A DNA stretch of 64,000 nt from NCBI GenBank assembly GCA_041394605.1, contig JAWKHX010000012.1:1-64000 (forward strand), given 5' to 3'. The notes beneath the pieces are model-generated. The model saw nothing but the letters and a program-made list of their open reading frames with translations. It was not told where the DNA came from and did not search any database. How positions within the stretch are numbered: position 1 is the stretch's first letter; the number at the start of each line of letters is the position of its first letter. Source of the DNA: UBA668 sp041394605 (GTDB taxonomy: Bacteria > Actinomycetota > Acidimicrobiia > Acidimicrobiales > Ilumatobacteraceae). Shown here piece by piece: positions 59,282 through 64,000 of the stretch. The position numbers and the translations under genes are program-made.

Positions 59282-60192
59282 TCGCCCAGCACCTTCTTGT
59301 CCCGGCCCATCAACTCCACCAGGCGCTCCGCCGACACGCCTGCGGGCAGCGACGTGCCGAGCTCGTAGGCGCCGCCGACGATGTCGTAGTGCTGCTGCAC
59401 CCGCTCGGCCGGGATGCGGCCCAGCCGGTGCGCCAGGTGGGCCGCGTACACCAACCCGATGGCCACCGCCTCGCCGTGGGCCAGAGCGTGGTCGGTCTCG
59501 ATCTCCAGCGCGTGGGCCAGGGTGTGGCCGTAGTTCAGCAGCGCCCGGCGGCCGCCCTCGCGCTCGTCCTCGCCGACGATGTCCGCCTTGATCTGCACGC
59601 ATCGGGCGACACGCTCCACCTCGTCCATCGCCAGCAGGTCGTCGCCGGTGAGGAAGTGGTACTTGGCGATCTCACCCCGCCCGCAACGGACCTCCCGCGG
59701 CGGCAGGGTGGCGAGCGCGTCGAGATCGCAGACGACGCCGCTGGGCTGCCAGAATGCGCCCACCAGGTTCTTGCCCTCGGGGATGTTGACGCCCGTCTTC
59801 CCACCGATCGCTGCGTCCACCATCCCGACCAGCGTGGTGGACACGTGCACCACGGGCACCCCGCGGTGCCAGGAGGCGGAGGCGAAGCCGGCCACGTCGG
59901 TGACCATCCCGCCGCCGACCCCGATGACCACGTCGTTGCGGGTCAGCCCCATGCGGGCGAACCCGCGGCAGAGCGTCTCGATGGTGGCAAGCGACTTGTG
60001 CTCCTCCCCGTGCCCGATCTCGAACACCTCGAACGGCACGCCGGGGTCGACCTGCAGCGGGATGCCGGCCTGGGTGACGACGGCGGCGCGGGCGGCCGCC
60101 GGCGGCAACAGCGCGGCCAACTCCGACACCACACCGTGACCGACGATCACGTCGTAGGAACGCTCACCGAGGGGCACCCGGACCGTGATCAC
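59185..60192 (-). CDS. aroB: 3-dehydroquinate synthase
   Basis: 335 residues, NAD- and metal-dependent second step of the shikimate pathway. GVGGGMVTDVAGFASASWHRG (NAD loop), TTLVGMVDAAIGGKTGVN, GEIAKYHFL, LLNYGHTLAHALE (metal-binding His) and HGEAVAIGL are all present. GTG at 60192 overlaps the aroK stop (GTGA); the gene is overlapped at its 3' end by a convergent membrane protein. Confidence 0.97.
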   Translation of the reverse strand: MITVRVPLGERSYDVIVGHGVVSELAALLPPAAARAAVVTQAGIPLQVDPGVPFEVFEIGHGEEHKSLATIETLCRGFARMGLTRNDVVIGVGGGMVTDVAGFASASWHRGVPVVHVSTTLVGMVDAAIGGKTGVNIPEGKNLVGAFWQPSGVVCDLDALATLPPREVRCGRGEIAKYHFLTGDDLLAMDEVERVARCVQIKADIVGEDEREGGRRALLNYGHTLAHALEIETDHALAHGEAVAIGLVYAAHLAHRLGRIPAERVQQHYDIVGGAYELGTSLPAGVSAERLVELMGRDKKVLGDQLTFVLDGPAGVEVVSGVSRDDAMAALGSMS

Positions 60193-60698
60193 CGCAGCAC
60201 CGCCTCCACCACTTCGCTGACCGAGCGATGGTCGACGAGCACGATGGCGTCGGCAACCTCCCGGTAGAGCGCCTCGCGCTGCTCGAACATGCGCTGCAAC
60301 GTACCCGCTGGATCCTCGTCCAAGAGGGGGCGGTGACCGCCGCCGCGCACCCGCTCCACCAGGTTGGCGGGGTCGGCGCACAACCAAACGACCCGCGCCT
60401 GGGCGGCGCGCATGGCCGCACGGTTGGCCTCGCTGAGCACCACCCCGCCGGCGGCCGCGATGACCAGCGGTTCCTCCGACTGCAGCGCTTCGAGCAGCAC
60501 GTCGCTCTCCAGCGCCCGGAACGCTGGCTCACCCTCCTCGGCGAAGATCTCCCGCACGGTACGGCCGGTGCGCGCCTCGATGACCGCGTCGCTGTCGAAC
60601 ACCCGGCGGTGCAAGCGATCGGCCAGCACCCGCGCCGCAGTGCTCTTGCCCACACCCATCATCCCGACGAGCACCAGGTGTTGGTCCGGCCGGATCAC
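60189..60698 (-). CDS. aroK: Shikimate kinase
   Basis: 169 residues, P-loop GMMGVGKST (about 12-20), shikimate-binding DSDAVIEARTGRTVREIF and AAAGGVVL, and lid RPLLDEDP. GTG start at 60698. Lies between aroC and aroB. Confidence 0.96.
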   Translation of the reverse strand: MIRPDQHLVLVGMMGVGKSTAARVLADRLHRRVFDSDAVIEARTGRTVREIFAEEGEPAFRALESDVLLEALQSEEPLVIAAAGGVVLSEANRAAMRAAQARVVWLCADPANLVERVRGGGHRPLLDEDPAGTLQRMFEQREALYREVADAIVLVDHRSVSEVVEAVLR

Positions 60699-60708
60699 GG
60701 CGCACCCG

Positions 60709-61884
60709 TCACGGCAGGGTGGCGCGGAACGCCTGGGCGTTGCGGACGAACTCGGACACGCTGTCGCCGCCGAACTTGCGCTGCGCCTCGGCCGCCAGCA
60801 CCAGCGCCACCATTGTCTCGGCGACCACGCCTGCGGCCGGCACGGCGGTGACGTCGGTGCGCTCCTTGAAGCTCACCGTGGCCTCCTTGGTGACCACGTC
60901 CACCGTCTGCAGGGTGGGCCGGTTGAGCGTGGCGATCGGCTTCATGGCCGCCCGCACCACCAGCAACTCGCCGGTGGTCATCCCGCCCTCGGTGCCGCCG
61001 GCGTGGGTGGTGAGCCGGCGGTAGTCGCCCGTGCCGCCGTTCGCCGTCGGATCCCAGACGATGCCGTCGTGGGCGACGCTGCCGCGCTGACCCGCGACCT
61101 CGAACCCGTCACCGATCTCCACGCCCTTGATGGCCTGGATGCTCATCACCGCTTGGGCCAGCGCGGCGTCGATTTTGCGGTCCCAGTGCACATGGCTGCC
61201 GAGACCCACCGGCACGCCGTAGCCCAGAACCTCCACCACCCCACCCAGCGAGTCGCCATCCTTGGCCGCCGCCTTGATCTGCTCCACCATCGCCGCCGAG
61301 GCAGCCGGATCGAAGCAGCGCACGTCGTCGGCGTCCACCGCCGCGAGGTCTGCGGGGGTGGGACGAACGCCGGCTGCAGCCCGTGCCGCGCCCATCTGGA
61401 TGACGTGGGAGATGACCGACACGCCGAGTTCAGCCAGCAGCAACTTGGCCAGCGCGCCGGCGGCCACCCGCGCCGCGGTCTCGCGGGCGGACGCCCGCTC
61501 CAACACGTCGCGGGCGTCGGTGAAGCCGTACTTCTGCATGCCCACGAGGTCGGCGTGGCCGGGCCGCACCTGGTGCAGCGGCGACTTCGTGGCGCCGGGC
61601 GCAGGCGACATCTCCTCGTGCCACTTGTCGCTGCGGAACCATTCGCTGTTCTTGATCTCGATGGCCACCGGCGAGCCGAGGGTGCGGCCGTGCCGGACAC
61701 CGCCGACCAGCGTCAGTTCGTCCTCCTCGAAGCGCTGGCGCGGCCCACGGCCGTACCCCAAACGGCGGCGGGCGAGTTCCGCCTGCAGCGCCTCCACGGT
61801 AACGGGCAGCCCCGCAGGCAGGCCTTCCACGACCACGACCAGGGCCTGGCCGTGCGATTCACCGGCGGTGAGGTAGCGAAGCAT
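60709..61884 (-). CDS. aroC: Chorismate synthase
   Basis: 391 residues. Signatures GESHGQALVVVVEGLPAGL, GVRHGRTLGSPVA and RASARETAARVAAGALAK; FMN-dependent last step to chorismate. The first gene after aroE in the aro run; ATG at 61884 gives the family start MLRYLTAGESHG. Confidence 0.97.
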   Translation of the reverse strand: MLRYLTAGESHGQALVVVVEGLPAGLPVTVEALQAELARRRLGYGRGPRQRFEEDELTLVGGVRHGRTLGSPVAIEIKNSEWFRSDKWHEEMSPAPGATKSPLHQVRPGHADLVGMQKYGFTDARDVLERASARETAARVAAGALAKLLLAELGVSVISHVIQMGAARAAAGVRPTPADLAAVDADDVRCFDPAASAAMVEQIKAAAKDGDSLGGVVEVLGYGVPVGLGSHVHWDRKIDAALAQAVMSIQAIKGVEIGDGFEVAGQRGSVAHDGIVWDPTANGGTGDYRRLTTHAGGTEGGMTTGELLVVRAAMKPIATLNRPTLQTVDVVTKEATVSFKERTDVTAVPAAGVVAETMVALVLAAEAQRKFGGDSVSEFVRNAQAFRATLP

Positions 61885-61894
61885 CCCCGGCAGG

Positions 61895-62725
61895 CTACTG
61901 GCCGCGCCCGGCGAGTTCCCGTTCTGCCGCAGCGGCCATCACCGCCACGTCGGGAGCCTGCCCGTGCCACAACTGCTGCTGCAGCGCCGCCTGCTGCACC
62001 AGCATGCCCAAGCCGTCCACCGTGGTGCATCCGGCCGCCGCGGCAGCGCGCAACAGGGCCGTCTGGCGGGGGTGGTAGACGATGTCGGCCACCACCTGCC
62101 CGGCGTGCAGACGGGTGATGTCGCAGGGCAGGTCGTCGCTGCCCATGCCGACGCTGGTGGAGTTGACCACGATGTCCGCGGCGCCCACGTCGTCCGCCGT
62201 CGCCAGGCAGCCCACCTCACCCGCCAGCCGCACGGTCTCCTGCGCCGTGGCGAACGTGCGGTTCAGCACCGCCACCCGGGCCGCGCCGGCGCGGCCCAGC
62301 GCGTCGGCGATGGCCCGCGCTGCGCCACCGGCCCCCAGCAGGCAGACGGTGCGGCCCTGCACCTCCACACCCGCCGAGGCCAGCGACGCCACGAACCCCG
62401 CCCCGTCGGTGCTGTGGCCGACCAGGGCGCCGTCGTCGCGCCGCGCCACCGTGTTCACGCTGCGCAGCGCCGCCGCGGCAGGGTCCAGTTCGTCCACGGC
62501 GAGCGCCACGGCCTCCTTGTGCGGCATGGTGACGGACATCCCGCCGAGGCCGAGCACCCGCATGGCGTCGACCGCCTTCTGCGCTTCGCCGCGGGCCACG
62601 TGGAACGCCACGTAGACCCAATCCACACCCAGCTGCTGGAAGGCCGCATTGTGCAGGGCCGGTGACAGCGAGTGGTGTACCGGGCTGCCGATGACCGCGG
62701 CCACCCGTGTGCCGCCGTGGATCAC
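61895..62725 (-). CDS. aroE: Shikimate dehydrogenase
   Basis: 276 residues: SPVHHSLSPALHNAAF (shikimate site), SVTMPHKEAV (catalytic Lys), STDGAGF (catalytic Asp) and the NADP loop LLGAGGAARAIADAL with NRT. GTG at 62725 overlaps the mltG stop (GTGA). Confidence 0.96.
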   Translation of the reverse strand: MIHGGTRVAAVIGSPVHHSLSPALHNAAFQQLGVDWVYVAFHVARGEAQKAVDAMRVLGLGGMSVTMPHKEAVALAVDELDPAAAALRSVNTVARRDDGALVGHSTDGAGFVASLASAGVEVQGRTVCLLGAGGAARAIADALGRAGAARVAVLNRTFATAQETVRLAGEVGCLATADDVGAADIVVNSTSVGMGSDDLPCDITRLHAGQVVADIVYHPRQTALLRAAAAAGCTTVDGLGMLVQQAALQQQLWHGQAPDVAVMAAAAERELAGRGQ

Positions 62726-63888
62726 AGCAGGCCCTTCCGCCGGGCCTCTTCGATGTTGGCCTCCTGCTGTGCCAGCGTGGCGGAGAACACGTGGCGGCCG
62801 TCCTCGTCGGCGATCACGTAGTACAGGTAGAGGCACGGGAAGCCTTCGTCCACGTCGACGCAGATCGGGTCGCCCAGCGACGGGTTGGCCGCCGGGTTCA
62901 GCGCGGCACGGATGCTGGCCCGGCCGGGATTGGCGATCGGCGTGGGCGGCAGCCCGGCGTGCAGGTAGGTGTTGTACGGCGAGTCGATGGTCTTCAGCAG
63001 GCTGAACGGCATCGACGGGTCCTGCTGGTAGTAGAGCGTCGCGTCGATGCCCAGCGGCATGCCGAGGAACAGGCGGTTGTAGATGACCCGGGCGATCTTC
63101 GGACGATCCTCGTCCACCCGTGCCTCACGCTCGATCATGCTGGCAACGATCAGCACCTGGTAGGGGGTCATCCCCAGTCGGGCGGCCCCGTCCTCGATGT
63201 CCTCCTGGGCGCCCACGCGCTCCATCAGGTGGACCATCCGCTGCAGCACCTCTCGTTCGCTCTCGCCGTTGGAGACCTGGTACGTGTCGGGGAACAGCAG
63301 CCCCTCCAGCGAGGTGATGCCGTCCGGCAGCCACCCGGCGTCGATGGAGCCATCGGTAGCAGCGTTGTCGAAGTCCACCGCCGACAGGCGCGGCACCCGG
63401 TCAGCCAGGCGCAGGGCCATCTGCTCGTAGGTGAAGCCCTCCGGGAAGGTCACCTTCGTGTACGTCTCCGACGGGGGTGTGGCGAGGATGCTCATCACAT
63501 TGCCCATGTGGTCCAACGGACGGATCTGGTAGTAGCCGGGCGTCAGTTCCAGGCCACCGTGATGGTCCACGTAGTAGATGAAGGTGTCGGCGTCGCTGAC
63601 CAGGCCTTCCTCCTCCAGACGCAGGCTGATCGACTGCAGCGTGTCGTCGGCGTTGACGGTGAAGTTCATCGGCGGGCCAGGGTCGCCGGGCGGGTTGACC
63701 TTTCGCGTGTACGACAGACCCCACAGACCCCACGCCACGATGCCGGCCATGCCGGCGTACAACGCCAGCCAGGTGAGCCACTTCAAGGCCCGGTACGGGC
63801 GCCGCGGGCGCTCCAGCATCAGCGCATCCGTCTGGTCCGGGTCGTCCCACGGGTCGGCACGCCACTGGGTCTCATCGACGTACGTCAT
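62722..63888 (-). CDS. mltG: Endolytic murein transglycosylase MltG
   Basis: 388 residues: cytoplasmic N-terminus (1-36), one membrane helix (about 38-60), then a LysM-like and YceG domain. FPEGFTYEQMALRLAD, FPDTYQV, ASMIEREARVDEDRPKIARVIYNRL (catalytic Glu in IERE) and YNTYLHAGLPPTPIANPG are typical. Cuts nascent peptidoglycan. ATG at 63888 overlaps the upstream ruvX stop (ATGA). Confidence 0.95.
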   Translation of the reverse strand: MTYVDETQWRADPWDDPDQTDALMLERPRRPYRALKWLTWLALYAGMAGIVAWGLWGLSYTRKVNPPGDPGPPMNFTVNADDTLQSISLRLEEEGLVSDADTFIYYVDHHGGLELTPGYYQIRPLDHMGNVMSILATPPSETYTKVTFPEGFTYEQMALRLADRVPRLSAVDFDNAATDGSIDAGWLPDGITSLEGLLFPDTYQVSNGESEREVLQRMVHLMERVGAQEDIEDGAARLGMTPYQVLIVASMIEREARVDEDRPKIARVIYNRLFLGMPLGIDATLYYQQDPSMPFSLLKTIDSPYNTYLHAGLPPTPIANPGRASIRAALNPAANPSLGDPICVDVDEGFPCLYLYYVIADEDGRHVFSATLAQQEANIEEARRKGLL

Positions 63889-64000
63889 CGCGGTGCCCCC
63901 GGGCGGCCGGCGTCCAGCCACTGCTGCAGCATCACCGCGGCCGCCACCTTGTCCACCACCTTGCGGCGGGCCTGGGCGTTCATCCGCGCTTCCATCATCG
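63885..64000 (-). CDS. ruvX: Holliday junction resolvase-like protein RuvX (C-terminus only)
   Basis: Only the last 37 codons are inside the window: MNAQARRKVVDKVAAAVMLQQWLD matches the C-terminal helix of YqgF/RuvX, and ruvX precedes mltG in Actinomycetota. The gene continues past the right edge. Confidence 0.8.
   Translation of the reverse strand, partial: MMEARMNAQARRKVVDKVAAAVMLQQWLDAGRPGAPR

Overview
The window is about 70% G+C and reads as chromosomal DNA of a high-G+C Gram-positive bacterium (Actinomycetota). I infer an Acidimicrobiia-like lineage, but no search could be run. The evidence is the gene order (infC-rpmI-rplT-pheST ... argCBDFRH-mpg-tyrS, and carAB-mihF-gmk-rpoZ-coaBC-metK-priA-def-fmt-rsmB, and ruvX-mltG-aroE-aroCKBQ-pepQ-efp-nusB), an actinobacterial integration host factor, GTG starts, and many leaderless starts with a TAnnnT box 6-8 nt before the start codon. 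Almost all core genes lie on the minus strand, commonly joined by 4-base ATGA/GTGA overlaps.

Layout. 1-2830: 5' end of a 23S gene, a tRNA-free spacer, a complete 16S gene and its promoter (minus). 2824-6939: tyrS, a DUF2332 gene (plus), ppk2 and a broken mpg. 6911-12771: arginine operon argC-B-D-F-R-H behind an ARG box. 12764-17131: nadA-B-C behind a strong promoter with twin dyads, preceded by an NrtR-type regulator. 17128-19579: toxin-antitoxin debris, a vapBC-like pair and an enolase-superfamily gene. 19598-20906: a DUF4230 membrane protein and yqgE. 20916-27342: a six-gene, translationally coupled operon that looks like CoA-dependent aerobic 2-aminobenzoate degradation, with an in-operon MarR regulator and a candidate operator. 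27381-33012: pheT, pheS (possible attenuator), an rRNA methyltransferase, rplT, rpmI, infC (AUA start). 33250-36487: DUF1844, ATL, cold-shock-like, hisG, mogA and a methyltransferase. 36494-50711: rsmB, fmt, def, priA, metK, coaBC, rpoZ, gmk, mihF, pyrD, carB, carA and a PyrR-like leader. 50745-53832: a GT2-methyltransferase fusion and a DUF2079 membrane protein. 53840-64000: nusB, efp, pepQ, aroQ, a GNAT gene, aroB, aroK, aroC, aroE, mltG and partial ruvX, interrupted by a plus-strand hydrolase and two tandem membrane proteins of unknown function.

How they work together: translation (tyrS, pheST, infC, L35, L20, efp, fmt, def), amino-acid synthesis (arginine, chorismate, first step of histidine), pyrimidines (carAB, pyrD), NAD and CoA cofactors, and an accessory catabolic operon inserted between pheT and the NAD/arginine genes. 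argJ and argG, usual members of the arginine cluster, are absent.

Caution: nadA, nadB, argF, carB, pyrD and mpg all carry frameshifts. Most can be repaired by restoring one base in a homopolymer or two bases in a GCGC/CGCG run, which suggests consensus errors rather than real decay in the essential genes.
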